Part shown: in pieces, positions 35,579 to 44,352 of the stretch
Position numbering within the stretch: the first letter of the stretch is position 1
How the letters are laid out: every line of letters starts with the position of its first letter
Source of the DNA: Fundicoccus ignavus
GTDB lineage: Bacteria; Bacillota; Bacilli; Lactobacillales; Aerococcaceae
Reading direction: 5' to 3'
Assembly (NCBI RefSeq): GCF_009659375.1
Contig: NZ_WJQT01000001.1
Location: forward strand, 186,001 to 250,000
DNA: 64,000 nucleotides
Made by a program: the position numbers and the translations under genes
Notes under the pieces: generated by a model
Seen by the model: only the letters and a program-made list of their open reading frames with translations
Databases searched by the model: none
Told to the model about the DNA's origin: nothing

Positions 35579-36152
35579 GAAAGAACGATTAACGTTAGAA
35601 ACACAATTACGTTGTGCCTTAGCTTTAGCATCTGAAGTGGAGGAAGCAGCGCAGATTCAAACAGGGGTAGGTTTTCTGGATCATATGTTAACCTTATTCA
35701 ATTTCCACTCAGGTCTTTACTTTAATGTGGAGGCTCAAGGAGATACCTATGTGGACGACCATCATACGGTTGAAGACATTGGCATTGTCTTAGGTGAATT
35801 AATTCGCGAACTTTACCGTAGTTTACCAAGTTATCAACGTTATGGCAGTTTTTATTTGCCGATGGATGAGTCTTTAGCGCGAGTCGTCTTGGATTTATCT
35901 GGACGTCCACATTTAAGCTTTAATGCCAATTTCAGTAAAGAAAAAGTGGGCAGCTTTGATACGGAGCTAGTCGAGGAATTTTTCAATGCGGTCGCAATGA
36001 ATGCACGCATGACCTTGCATATCGATTTACTAAAGACTGGCAACACACACCATGAAATCGAAGCGATTTTTAAAGGCTTTGCCCGTGCATTGAAGATTGC
36101 CTTACAGGCGTCCGATGGCGGTGTGCCATCATCTAAAGGACTCATTGCTTAA
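35571..36152 (+). CDS. hisB: Imidazoleglycerol-phosphate dehydratase
   Basis: This 193-residue monofunctional HisB dehydrates imidazoleglycerol phosphate. The metal-binding segments FLDHMLTLFNFHSG near 29-42, DDHHTVEDIGI near 62-72 and THHEIEAIFKGFARAL near 163-178 are all present. No phosphatase domain is fused; a PHP-type phosphatase gene serves that step at the operon end. In most operons hisH would follow here, but only 27 bp separate hisB from hisA. Confidence 0.95.
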   Translation: MFKKERLTLETQLRCALALASEVEEAAQIQTGVGFLDHMLTLFNFHSGLYFNVEAQGDTYVDDHHTVEDIGIVLGELIRELYRSLPSYQRYGSFYLPMDESLARVVLDLSGRPHLSFNANFSKEKVGSFDTELVEEFFNAVAMNARMTLHIDLLKTGNTHHEIEAIFKGFARALKIALQASDGGVPSSKGLIA

Positions 36153-36179
36153 AACTGCCAGAAGAAAGAGGAAAATGAA

Positions 36180-36881
36180 ATGAAAATTATACCAGCAATC
36201 GACTTGATTGACGGTCAGAGCGTCCGCTTAACCCAAGGCGATTATGATGACAGAATCTTAATGCCTAAAACACCGGCTGAAGCGATTCAATATTACAGTC
36301 AGTTTCCACAAGTTGCTCGCATTCATGTGGTTGATTTAATGGGTGCCCTGCAACAAGAAGCGCTTGAAACGAACGTGATTCAACAATTGAAACAATTAAC
36401 CGACTTGCCGTTGGAAATCGGAGGTGGCTTGAGAAATCACCAAACCATCGATAAATATGCTAAAATAGGAATAGATTATTTCATATTAGGATCACGTGCA
36501 ATATTGGATGTTGAGTGGCTAAAAGAAGTGGTGGAACGCTATCCTAAACGTATATTTGTAGGCTTAGATGCTCGTGATGAAGATATTTACGTGAATGGTT
36601 GGAAGGAGAATAGTGGACGTCAATTAAATGAATATATGGCGGAAATTGAAGCGCTAGATATTGCGGGGATTATCTATACAGATATCGATCGCGATGGAAT
36701 GGAAGCTGGCCCTAATGTTGAACGAACTGCTGCCTTACAACGTCAAACACGTCACTTAGTTGTGGCAAGTGGCGGGGTTCGCGGTCAAATCGATTTAACA
36801 GCCTTGAAGGCAGCCGGTGTTACAGAAGCAATTGTCGGTAAAGCAGCTCAAAATGATGAATTCTGGAAAGGACTTGAATAA
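36180..36881 (+). CDS. hisA: ProFAR isomerase HisA
   Basis: HisA is a TIM-barrel isomerase acting on ProFAR. The 233-residue protein starts MKIIPAIDLIDGQSVRLTQG with the catalytic Asp8 and shows VDLMGA, LEIGGGLRN near 78-86, the second catalytic Asp in IIYTDIDRDGM near 158-168 and ASGGVRG near 197-203. It is 1 bp from hisF, with AAAGGAC as ribosome site of the next gene inside its end. Confidence 0.94.
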   Translation: MKIIPAIDLIDGQSVRLTQGDYDDRILMPKTPAEAIQYYSQFPQVARIHVVDLMGALQQEALETNVIQQLKQLTDLPLEIGGGLRNHQTIDKYAKIGIDYFILGSRAILDVEWLKEVVERYPKRIFVGLDARDEDIYVNGWKENSGRQLNEYMAEIEALDIAGIIYTDIDRDGMEAGPNVERTAALQRQTRHLVVASGGVRGQIDLTALKAAGVTEAIVGKAAQNDEFWKGLE

Positions 36882-36882
36882 T

Positions 36883-37635
36883 ATGAAAAAAATTATCCCA
36901 TGTTTAGACACAAAGCACGGTCACTTAGTTAAAGGAGTTAACTTCCTTAATATGCAACATTTAGGCGATCCAGTCGAGTATGCGAAGAAATACTCAGACG
37001 CAGGTGCCGATGAACTCGTTGTATTAGATATTGCGAAAACTTTAGAACAGTTGAACATGCGTGTTGAAATGGTTGAAGAGATTCTGAAAGTAGTTGATAT
37101 TCCTGTAACAGTTGGGGGCGGTTTAGCTTCAATAGAAGAAATTGACCGCGCCTTAGCGACTGGTATCAGTGGGATTGCAATCAACTCTGCAGCCGTACTT
37201 AACCCTGATTTAATTAATCAAACCGTTGCAAAATATGGCTCTGAACGCTTAACGCTAGCGGTTGACGTCTCATACGATGAAGCCAAAGGTGACTACTATG
37301 TATACACACACGGTGGCCAAAAACAAGTAGATTTAAAAGCCTTTGATTGGTTGAAAGAGTGTGAAGCGCGTGGTGCCGGTCGATTGCTAATTACAAGTAT
37401 TGACCACGATGGCGTCAAAACTGGTTTCGATATTAAGTTCTTAAAAGCAGCCAGCGAATTGGTAGACTTGCCAATTATTGCGAGTGGTGGTGCAGGAAAC
37501 GTCCAACATTTCGTTGATTTATTCGAAGAGACAGGCGTTGAAGGTGGTTTAGCAGCGTCAATTTTCCACCACGATGAAATTACCATTCAAGACGTTAAAG
37601 ATGCCCTTGCTACGACTGTTGAAGGGGTTGAATAG
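36883..37635 (+). CDS. hisF: Imidazole glycerol phosphate synthase cyclase subunit HisF
   Basis: HisF closes the imidazole ring using ammonia that HisH normally supplies from glutamine. This 250-residue barrel keeps the catalytic Asp9, Lys17, Asp128 and the SIDHDG loop. It is unusual at the HisH face. Compared with the Thermotoga enzyme, gate residue Lys99 is Gly97, gate residue Glu167 is Arg167, gate Arg5 is Lys3, and Asp98, which contacts HisH, is Ser96. Only gate Glu46 (Glu44) remains. The segment LDIAKTLEQLN also replaces the usual DITASHEGR-like stretch. No hisH is in the operon. ATG 36883 is the start. Confidence 0.92.
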   Translation: MKKIIPCLDTKHGHLVKGVNFLNMQHLGDPVEYAKKYSDAGADELVVLDIAKTLEQLNMRVEMVEEILKVVDIPVTVGGGLASIEEIDRALATGISGIAINSAAVLNPDLINQTVAKYGSERLTLAVDVSYDEAKGDYYVYTHGGQKQVDLKAFDWLKECEARGAGRLLITSIDHDGVKTGFDIKFLKAASELVDLPIIASGGAGNVQHFVDLFEETGVEGGLAASIFHHDEITIQDVKDALATTVEGVE

Positions 37636-37638
37636 TTC

Positions 37639-38274
37639 TTGTTTTCTCCGCAAAAAGTAGATTTTCAGAAAGGCGACGGACTTGTCCCCGCAATTCTACA
37701 AGATGCTCGCACAGGGCAAGTGTTAATGTTAGGTTACATGAATCAGGAAGCCTATGAGAAAACTTGTGCTGAAGGCGTGGCTTGGTTTTATTCTCGCTCG
37801 AAAGAACGCCTTTGGATGAAGGGGGAAACGAGCGGGCATACGCAAAAAGTAATCGCGATTGACTTGGATTGCGACCAAGATACGATTCTTTTAAGCGTTG
37901 AACCTCAAGGACCTACATGTCATTTAGGTAATCAAAGCTGTTTCGGTGATGATTATTTCAATTTGGCGGTTCTTGAAAGAACCATTACCAAGAAAATTGC
38001 GTACCCTGAAGAAGGTTCTTATACGAAATATTTAATGGAGCAAGGTTTGGATAAAATCTTGAAAAAATGTGGCGAAGAAATGACAGAAGTCGTCATTGCG
38101 GCTAAAAATCGTGATGCCAATGAGTTGCTAGATGAGAGTAGTGACCTGTTCTATCATTACCTTGTTTTATTACAAGAACAAGGACTTCAATTGAAAGATG
38201 TAGAAGCGCGATTAGCAGAACGCCACGGTGTGAAGCATACGTATTCAGTGCGAGATGACATCCAACAATGGTAA
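37639..38274 (+). CDS. hisI: Bifunctional PRA-CH/PRA-PH HisIE
   Basis: A 211-residue fusion for steps 2 and 3. The N-terminal cyclohydrolase HisI (about 1-108) shows MLGYMNQEAYEKT, WFYSRSKERLWMKGETSGH and the zinc cysteines in DLDCDQDT and GPTCHLGNQSCF. The C-terminal pyrophosphohydrolase HisE (about 115-211) shows EEGSYTKYLMEQGLDKILKK and GEEMTEVVIAAK. It starts with TTG 37639 behind GAAGGGG, three bases after hisF. Confidence 0.95.
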   Translation: MFSPQKVDFQKGDGLVPAILQDARTGQVLMLGYMNQEAYEKTCAEGVAWFYSRSKERLWMKGETSGHTQKVIAIDLDCDQDTILLSVEPQGPTCHLGNQSCFGDDYFNLAVLERTITKKIAYPEEGSYTKYLMEQGLDKILKKCGEEMTEVVIAAKNRDANELLDESSDLFYHYLVLLQEQGLQLKDVEARLAERHGVKHTYSVRDDIQQW

Positions 38275-38289
38275 GAAAGGGGTGCTTGA

Positions 38290-39099
38290 ATGCTTTTCTA
38301 TGATCAACATTGCCATACGCAATTATCCTTTGATAGTGAAGCGAGTCCTTGGGATTATGCAGCTTTGAATTTAAGCGTTCTAACTTTTACAGAACACTTA
38401 GATTTAGATAATCCAGTGACGGGTGGTCAAGATGATATTCCAAATTTCAATCAAACAATCACTTGGCAAGAAACGTTTGTTAAAGATTATAACAGTCGTT
38501 TGTTATTAGGTGTTGAGATGGGTTATGCACCTGGACAAGCTGATCGTCTACGTGAAGTCATGGCACCTTACGACTTTGACTTAAAGTTACTAAGTTGTCA
38601 CCATAACTTACGCTATGACTATATGGATACAGCTGCTGATTCCAACCAACTCGATGAGCCAACCGTTATGATGGATCAATACGTTGCGCAATTATTGGAA
38701 GCCGTTGAGGCATTTCCAGATGTGCAAATATTGGCGCATTTCGATTATGGTTTCCGTGTTCATGCACTTAGTGACGAAGATGTGATTGAACGTTATGGTC
38801 AACAATTAACCGAAGTGTTCAAACGTTGTATTGCCAATGAGATTGCCTTTGAACTCAACAGTAAAAGTATTATTAACTATGGTAAGTTGAACCTATACCG
38901 TTGGGCGATTCCATTGTATAAATCGTTAGGTGGGCATTTGTTTACTTTAGGCTCTGATGCTCATAAAGTAGAAGATTATCAAATGGCATTTGCACAAATG
39001 AAAGACTTACTATTAGAGTTTGGGATTGAAGAAGTCGTCCTATATGAGGCTCAACAGGCTCATAAAGTCGCTTTAAAAGAATTACAATTTGAAAGCTAA
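38290..39099 (+). CDS. hisJ: PHP-type histidinol phosphatase
   Basis: This 269-residue PHP-domain phosphatase starts MLFYDQHCHTQLSFDSEA with the metal-binding HCH and later FTEHLD, HFDYGFR, ELNSKS and the closing GSDAHKVEDY. In this operon it supplies the histinol-phosphate step that HisB lacks. It follows hisI by 15 bp with AAAGGGG and is the last gene before the operon terminator. Some call this enzyme HisK. Confidence 0.9.
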   Translation: MLFYDQHCHTQLSFDSEASPWDYAALNLSVLTFTEHLDLDNPVTGGQDDIPNFNQTITWQETFVKDYNSRLLLGVEMGYAPGQADRLREVMAPYDFDLKLLSCHHNLRYDYMDTAADSNQLDEPTVMMDQYVAQLLEAVEAFPDVQILAHFDYGFRVHALSDEDVIERYGQQLTEVFKRCIANEIAFELNSKSIINYGKLNLYRWAIPLYKSLGGHLFTLGSDAHKVEDYQMAFAQMKDLLLEFGIEEVVLYEAQQAHKVALKELQFES

Positions 39100-39107
39100 T
39101 TTCACAT

Positions 39108-39145
39108 AAAAGTACTTGGTCTATAAGTAGACCAAGTACTTTTTA
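39108..39145 (+). terminator. his operon terminator
   Basis: AAAAGTACTTGGT pairs perfectly with ACCAAGTACTTTT over a 10-base loop. Confidence 0.9.
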
Positions 39146-39193
39146 ATAAATAATTAACGCTAATAAAAATAACAATCGGTGGTGACACGCAAT

Positions 39194-40432
39194 ATGACAA
39201 AAAAATCTACAATGACGCTGATTATTTTTGCTTGCCTTGTTTACGCCATTAGTGCGGGCATTCGTTCGAACTATGGTATTTTGATGGATGGCTTATTAAC
39301 ACGCACAGACTTAACCTATGAACAAATTAGTTTTGTAATGGGGATTGGTCAATTATCTTACGGTTTCGCGCAACCCATTTTTGGTTATATTGCGATGAAA
39401 AAATCCAACCGTTTTGTGTTAACCATTGGGATGATCCTGATGATTGCGGGTCTTATTCTGACACCGGTAAGCTCGTCTCAATTGAGTTTATTAATTTCTC
39501 TGGGGATCCTTCTATCGGCTGGGACAGGGATTTTATGTTTCGGTATTATCATGGGCTTGATCTCACCTTACGTCAGCCACAAACGTGCTGCCACCATTTC
39601 TGGTTTCTTGAATGCTAGTAGTGGGGTAGGTAGCTCGATTCTTTCGCCGGTAATCGAGGTAGCAATCCGTTCAATCGGTGTGGCTTATACAATGTGGAGT
39701 TTAGCGGGGATGACTTTCTTGCTGTTGCCTTTTGCGGCCTTTATTTTTACCCATATACTGAAACCGATTGTGAGCGATTTGGAGCCAGAAGGCTCAGAAA
39801 TGTCGGTCGATTTGTCAGCTGGTCAAAAGCATTCCTTAAAAGAAGTGTTCAGTGATCGTAATTATATTTATTTAATGCTAGGTTTTGCGACCTGTGGTTT
39901 TCATATGGCAATTATTCAAACGCATTTCTTTTCGCAAATGGTTTCTTATGGCATCTTAGAAAGTACGGCAGCTTTAGCTTATACAACCTTTGGGATTGCT
40001 TCAATGGTCGGCTCAATATTATGCGGTTATTTGTGTAGCCGTTTTGCATTGAAGAATGTATTAGCAGGACTTTATGGAATGCGCGCTTTAATTGTCGCGA
40101 TTTTTATTTACCTGTTACCTAAAAATGTTTTTGCAGTTTATTTGTTTGCAATTGTTCTGGGGATGACGGGTGATGCGACGGTTACGCCTACCTCTGAAAT
40201 AATTAATCGTCGCTACGGTGCTGCGCAATTAGGCTTCCTATTTGGATTGACCTATGTGTCTCATCAGATTGGCAGTTTCTTTAGTGCTTGGCTCGGCGGA
40301 ATCTTCGTAACCGGATCAGGTGATTACCATACTGTCTGGTTACTCGATATCGGCTTCTGTCTGTTTGCCTTCGTAGTAAGTGCGCTCATTCGTAAAGAGA
40401 AAAGTACTGCACTCAACCCAGTGACAACTTAA
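39194..40432 (+). CDS. MFS transporter
   Basis: A 412-residue protein with 12 predicted membrane helices of the major facilitator superfamily. The loop 2-3 motif is weak (GQLSYGFAQPIFGYIAMKK near 54-72). It resembles the anion or monocarboxylate-type members (CynX/OxlT-like), but the substrate is not clear. ATG 39194 is preferred behind GGTGGTGA. It stands alone after the his operon. Confidence 0.85.
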   Translation: MTKKSTMTLIIFACLVYAISAGIRSNYGILMDGLLTRTDLTYEQISFVMGIGQLSYGFAQPIFGYIAMKKSNRFVLTIGMILMIAGLILTPVSSSQLSLLISLGILLSAGTGILCFGIIMGLISPYVSHKRAATISGFLNASSGVGSSILSPVIEVAIRSIGVAYTMWSLAGMTFLLLPFAAFIFTHILKPIVSDLEPEGSEMSVDLSAGQKHSLKEVFSDRNYIYLMLGFATCGFHMAIIQTHFFSQMVSYGILESTAALAYTTFGIASMVGSILCGYLCSRFALKNVLAGLYGMRALIVAIFIYLLPKNVFAVYLFAIVLGMTGDATVTPTSEIINRRYGAAQLGFLFGLTYVSHQIGSFFSAWLGGIFVTGSGDYHTVWLLDIGFCLFAFVVSALIRKEKSTALNPVTT

Positions 40433-40440
40433 TGATTAAA

Positions 40441-40470
40441 CAGCCCGTGAACTCTTTGTTCGCGGGCTGT
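40441..40470 (+). terminator. Hairpin after the MFS gene
   Basis: ACAGCCCGTGAAC pairs with GTTCGCGGGCTGT. The following bases are only partly T-rich. Confidence 0.6.
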
Positions 40471-40576
40471 TGTGCATTTAGTGTGTGATGAACAATGACG
40501 GTGGACGATTTATCAGTGATGGCCAGTAAGAAAGTAACAATAGTGACTAGTTTTAGCATTATATTGAAAATAGTCA

Positions 40577-40656
40577 TTCTAACGTGTCAACTGGCAGAAT
40601 GACTCGACATATTAGAGCTGTCAATGTGCCAACTTAAAATTCGAGTAGACACTCAA
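40577..40656. repeat. Double-hairpin repeat, family 2, copy 5
   Basis: TTCTAACGTGTCAACT pairs with GACTCGACATATTAGA allowing one mismatch, followed by TCAATGTGCCAACTT and GAGTAGACACT as second hairpin. Stem bases differ again from the other copies. Confidence 0.6.
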
Positions 40657-40697
40657 GGCCGATAATCCTCCTTAAATTTTATGAAGACATCTGCAGT

Positions 40698-41612
40698 CTA
40701 TTTAGGCTGATTAAGCATTTGATGATCGGTTAATTTTTCGCGCGTCAACTCAATTACGTGATCGTTAAATTCTTGTTGAGCTAAAGAATTTTCACGTTGA
40801 TTATTAATAATCAAACTAATGTAAAACTTAGGCGCATTTTTAAGACGTACTTTAACAAGTGGGGTAACGGGCCCCACTAAAATTTCAGACATGAAAGCGA
40901 TAAAGTCAGTAGATTGAGCAATCGTCTGTAAGGTTTTGATTTCCTTCGCTGAAATAATATTAGTCTCGGGAATTTTATTTTTGCGTGTCCATTGTTCAAA
41001 TATTCTTCGATGAGTGTAACCCTCTGATAACGAGATGAAGACACTATTGAGGACTTCTTCCGCACAAACTTCTTCTCGACCAGCTAATGGATGGGTAGGA
41101 GATACCCATAGTGAAAAGTCATGGACGGTTATAGGAATTTGGTCAATTACAGGATCATTGAAAAACTCAGTATCATGTCCGATAATCGCTAAAGGCACTT
41201 TTTCTTCTTGAACCATTTTATACATCGCATCAGAACTTTCTTCCTCTATCAAACGTAACGACTTTGCTTTATCGCCCACTCCTTCTAACAATTCAGGTAG
41301 AAAACGACTCCCTATAGTCGGCAAGTAACCATAATACAAAGTTTCTAAACGTGCATCTTTTATGTTAAGCTGAGTTGTCTCTAGAATATTTAAGACTTCT
41401 GTCGTTCCTTTGTAGAGAACTTCTCCAGCTGGAGTCAATCTCATACGACGCAGAGATTTACGACGATCCAATAATTTAGCTTCTAATTCGTCTTCTAACC
41501 GTTTGAGCGCCATAGAGATTGATGGTTGAGAGACATAAAAATATTCGGCAGTTGCCGTAAAACTTAAGCTTTCGGCTAAATATTTAAAATAAGTTAAATC
41601 CTGTAAATTCAT
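40698..41612 (-). CDS. LysR-family regulator next to lrgAB-lox
   Basis: A 304-residue LysR regulator. The winged helix covers residues 1-60 (YFKYLAESLSFTATAEYFYV, then SQPSISMALKRLEDEL), followed by the effector-binding domain. It faces lrgA across a 330-bp divergent gap, the usual place for a LysR regulator of its neighbour. It may respond to lactate or pyruvate, or to acetate as CidR does. ATG 41612 has GGAG 10 bases upstream. The 5' extension to 41645 lacks support. Confidence 0.87.
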   Translation of the reverse strand: MNLQDLTYFKYLAESLSFTATAEYFYVSQPSISMALKRLEDELEAKLLDRRKSLRRMRLTPAGEVLYKGTTEVLNILETTQLNIKDARLETLYYGYLPTIGSRFLPELLEGVGDKAKSLRLIEEESSDAMYKMVQEEKVPLAIIGHDTEFFNDPVIDQIPITVHDFSLWVSPTHPLAGREEVCAEEVLNSVFISLSEGYTHRRIFEQWTRKNKIPETNIISAKEIKTLQTIAQSTDFIAFMSEILVGPVTPLVKVRLKNAPKFYISLIINNQRENSLAQQEFNDHVIELTREKLTDHQMLNQPK

Positions 41613-41942
41613 GAGAGGTGCACTCCTTTGTGAATAATTGTTCATAAGCTAAGTGAGTCTAGCGTTTGAGTGTCAAGACACAAGTTGCATATTGATGATG
41701 TTAAACTTCTTTGAAAACGTTCTTTTTGTCATGACAGCAATGATTGGGCCCAAAATATGACATTTGTGATTCTGATAACATAAATAAAATATATAACAAC
41801 TCGTCAGGTTATAAATAATACTTATGATACCATAAATACTCAATATTAAACAGTGTTGAGAATCTGTGCTATTATGCATTTATTGAGAAGCGCTTCAATA
41901 TTTATTTATCAAACTAAATTTAGATTACTAGGAGAGATATGC
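41613..41942. promoter_or_regulatory. Divergent LysR/lrgA control region with cre-like site
   Basis: TGAGAAGCGCTTCAAT at 41884-41899 has the AAGCGCTT core of a CcpA cre site, 43 bp before the lrgA start. Catabolite repression of lrgAB is known in streptococci. Several AT-rich T-N11-A patterns could serve LysR but none stands out. Confidence 0.5.
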
Positions 41943-42317
41943 GTGAAAATAATCATGCAATTATTTTGGATAATCCTCTTTTCACTATTAGGTGAAATTG
42001 TTTCAGTGGCGATTGCGTCATTTTTAGCAATTCCCGGAAGTGTGATTGGGATGGTTCTGTTATTCTTGGCTTTACACTTTAATGTATTGAAATTAAGTCA
42101 AGTGGATGAAGTAGGTAGTTGGTTAACGGATAATATGGCTATTTTATTCGTACCAGCAGGTGTTGGTTTAATGACAAACTTTGATGTCTTAGCTGAATCA
42201 TGGCTGCAATTGATTGTGATTATGTTTGTGACAACCATTTTAATGATGATTTTTGTGGGGAAAATTGTCCAAGCAATTATGAATAAAGATCAAAAGTCAG
42301 AAAAGGACGGTGAGTAG
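41943..42317 (+). CDS. lrgA: LrgA/CidA-family membrane protein
   Basis: A 124-residue protein with four hydrophobic helices, holin-like. The segment IPGSVIGMVLLFLAL near residues 26-40 and DNMAILFVPAGVGLM near 64-78 are family marks. With LrgB it forms a membrane system first linked to autolysis control and later shown to move pyruvate. GTG 41943 follows AGGAGA at 6 bases. Confidence 0.9.
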   Translation: MKIIMQLFWIILFSLLGEIVSVAIASFLAIPGSVIGMVLLFLALHFNVLKLSQVDEVGSWLTDNMAILFVPAGVGLMTNFDVLAESWLQLIVIMFVTTILMMIFVGKIVQAIMNKDQKSEKDGE

Positions 42318-42318
42318 T

Positions 42319-43026
42319 GTGCTAGAAATTTTAATGAGCAGTGCTTACTTGTGGCTGACTTTAACGATTGGACTATATATTTTAGCAGCACAAATTCATA
42401 AAAAAATACCAATTCCAATTTTCAATCCACTTTTATTTTCTATTGTTATGGTCATTATCATATTGTTAGTCTCTAACATACCTTATGAAACTTATCAACA
42501 AGGCGGTCAGTTAATTGCGATATTCGTGACCCCAGCTACAGTAAGTTTAGCGATTAAGTTAGAGAAGAACTTTATTTATCTACAAAAGAATGTAAAGGCT
42601 ATTTTAACAGGGATATTCTCAGGTGTGGTATTACATACGATTATGATCACAATCTTTGGATTCCTATTTAACTTTGATACACAAATGGCAGGAACACTGT
42701 TTCCTAAATCCATTACAACAGCGATTGCGGTTGGTGTGTCTGAATCATTAGGTGGTTTAGTTTCATTAACAGTAGCTGTTGTAGTATTTACAGGAATTAT
42801 TGGGGCAGTAGTTGGACCAACTGTTATGAAGTTAACGGGTATTAATGATCCGGTAGCCCAAGGGGTAGCGATGGGATCATCTGCTCACGCGATGGGAACA
42901 TCTAAAGCAATCGAAATGGGTGAGGTACAAGGTGCCATGGCTAGTTTATCGATCGTTGTGACAGGAATAACAGTGGTTGTTTTAGCACCGGTGGCTCAAC
43001 CAATCATTCAGATTTTATTTGGTTAA
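42319..43026 (+). CDS. lrgB: LrgB-family membrane protein
   Basis: A 235-residue protein with several membrane helices, the partner of LrgA. The segments FNPLLFSIVMVI, LFPKSITTAIAVGVSESLGG and GSSAHAMGTSKAIEMGEVQGA are typical of LrgB/YohK. GTG 42319 is chosen behind AAAAGGACGG; GTG 42310 overlaps that site. It is one base past lrgA and 36 bp before the lactate oxidase gene. Confidence 0.92.
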   Translation: MLEILMSSAYLWLTLTIGLYILAAQIHKKIPIPIFNPLLFSIVMVIIILLVSNIPYETYQQGGQLIAIFVTPATVSLAIKLEKNFIYLQKNVKAILTGIFSGVVLHTIMITIFGFLFNFDTQMAGTLFPKSITTAIAVGVSESLGGLVSLTVAVVVFTGIIGAVVGPTVMKLTGINDPVAQGVAMGSSAHAMGTSKAIEMGEVQGAMASLSIVVTGITVVVLAPVAQPIIQILFG

Positions 43027-43062
43027 TAACACTTATTAATTTATGAAAGGTAGATTTTTAAA

Positions 43063-44172
43063 ATGACAGAAAATAATATATATGCAGCACCAACGACCAT
43101 TCAAGATATTGAAGTAATTAACACATATGAACTAGAGGATCGTGCACGAGAAGTAATGCCTAAAGGCGGCTTTGGTTATATTTCAGGCGGAGCTGGTGAC
43201 GAATATACATTACGCCAGAATACAAAAGCTTGGGATGCTAAAGGGATTTTACCACGCGTTTTAGCAGATGTTGAGTTCCCAGATACATCGACTAAAATTT
43301 TCGAACATGACATTAAAGTACCTTTTATCATGGCACCAATCGCAGCTCACGGTTTAGCGCATGAAACAAAAGAAGCTGGAACAGCTAAAGGTGTTTCTGA
43401 GTTTGGAACAATTATGTCAATTAGTGCTTACTCAGGTGCTAAATTTGAAGAAATTGAAGCGGGCTTAAACGGAAGCCCACGTTGGTTCCAAATTTACATG
43501 AGTAAGGATGAAGACTTTAACAAGAACATTATCGATGAAGCTAAAGCTGACGGTGCAACAGCCATCATTTTAACTGCTGATGCGACATTAAGTGGTAACC
43601 GTGAAACAGACATACGTAACAAATTTGTATACCCATTCGGTATGCCAATTGTTTCACGTTATTTAACAGGTTCAGGCGAGAACATGTCATTAAACAACAT
43701 TTACGCACAATCTAAACAAAAAATTGCACCAGAAGATGTTAAATTCTTGAAAGAATACTCTGGTTTACCAGTATTTGTTAAAGGGATTCAATCACCAGAT
43801 GATGCTTTGTTAGCGATTGGTGCAGGTGCTGATGGTGTTTGGGTATCTAACCACGGTGGACGTCAATTAGACGGTGCTCCTGGTTCATTCGAAACTTTAG
43901 AAATGATTTCTAAAGCAGTAGCCGGTCGCGTGCCGATTGTCTTTGACTCAGGTGTACGTCGTGGAGAACATATCTTTAAAGCCTTAGCTAGCGGTGCGGA
44001 TATTATCGCTTTAGGACGTCCAGTCTTATATGGTTTAGCATTGGGTGGTTGGAAAGGTGTTCGATCAGTATTAGAATACTTCGAAAACGACTTGAAACGT
44101 GTCATGCAATTAGCTGGAACACAAACAATTGAAGACGTTAAGAATACAACGCTTTTTGATAACCACAACTAA
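43063..44172 (+). CDS. lox: L-lactate oxidase (FMN alpha-hydroxy-acid oxidase)
   Basis: This 369-residue FMN enzyme closely resembles Aerococcus viridans lactate oxidase, which turns L-lactate and O2 into pyruvate and H2O2. Whole segments agree, such as [15 protein letters not shown]-like, [15 protein letters not shown] and [10 protein letters not shown]. Residues needed for catalysis are seen in context: Tyr in GGFGYISG, Tyr in FQIYM, Arg in SGNRE, and the base His and Arg in SNHGGRQL near 265-272. It sits behind lrgAB in one operon. Pyruvate made here could be exported by LrgAB, while H2O2 could harm competitors. A lactate monooxygenase is less likely. Confidence 0.92.
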   Translation: MTENNIYAAPTTIQDIEVINTYELEDRAREVMPKGGFGYISGGAGDEYTLRQNTKAWDAKGILPRVLADVEFPDTSTKIFEHDIKVPFIMAPIAAHGLAHETKEAGTAKGVSEFGTIMSISAYSGAKFEEIEAGLNGSPRWFQIYMSKDEDFNKNIIDEAKADGATAIILTADATLSGNRETDIRNKFVYPFGMPIVSRYLTGSGENMSLNNIYAQSKQKIAPEDVKFLKEYSGLPVFVKGIQSPDDALLAIGAGADGVWVSNHGGRQLDGAPGSFETLEMISKAVAGRVPIVFDSGVRRGEHIFKALASGADIIALGRPVLYGLALGGWKGVRSVLEYFENDLKRVMQLAGTQTIEDVKNTTLFDNHN

Positions 44173-44179
44173 TTAATTT

Positions 44180-44227
44180 AAAACCACTTGTCAGTGAATG
44201 CAAAGCAATTCTGACAAGTGGTTTTTT
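44180..44227 (+). terminator. Terminator of the lrgAB-lox operon
   Basis: AAAACCACTTGTCAG pairs perfectly with CTGACAAGTGGTTTT, followed by T. Confidence 0.9.
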
Positions 44228-44352
44228 ATAAGATGAATTATAAGTTTAATGGTTTAATGCTGATTTAATAACCTATTTGCTTTGCGTGCAGTGCTGATTT
44301 ACTAGGCTGAGTTTGCTCTCTAGCCTCGGTAGGGTTGTGAGCGAAACTTGTA

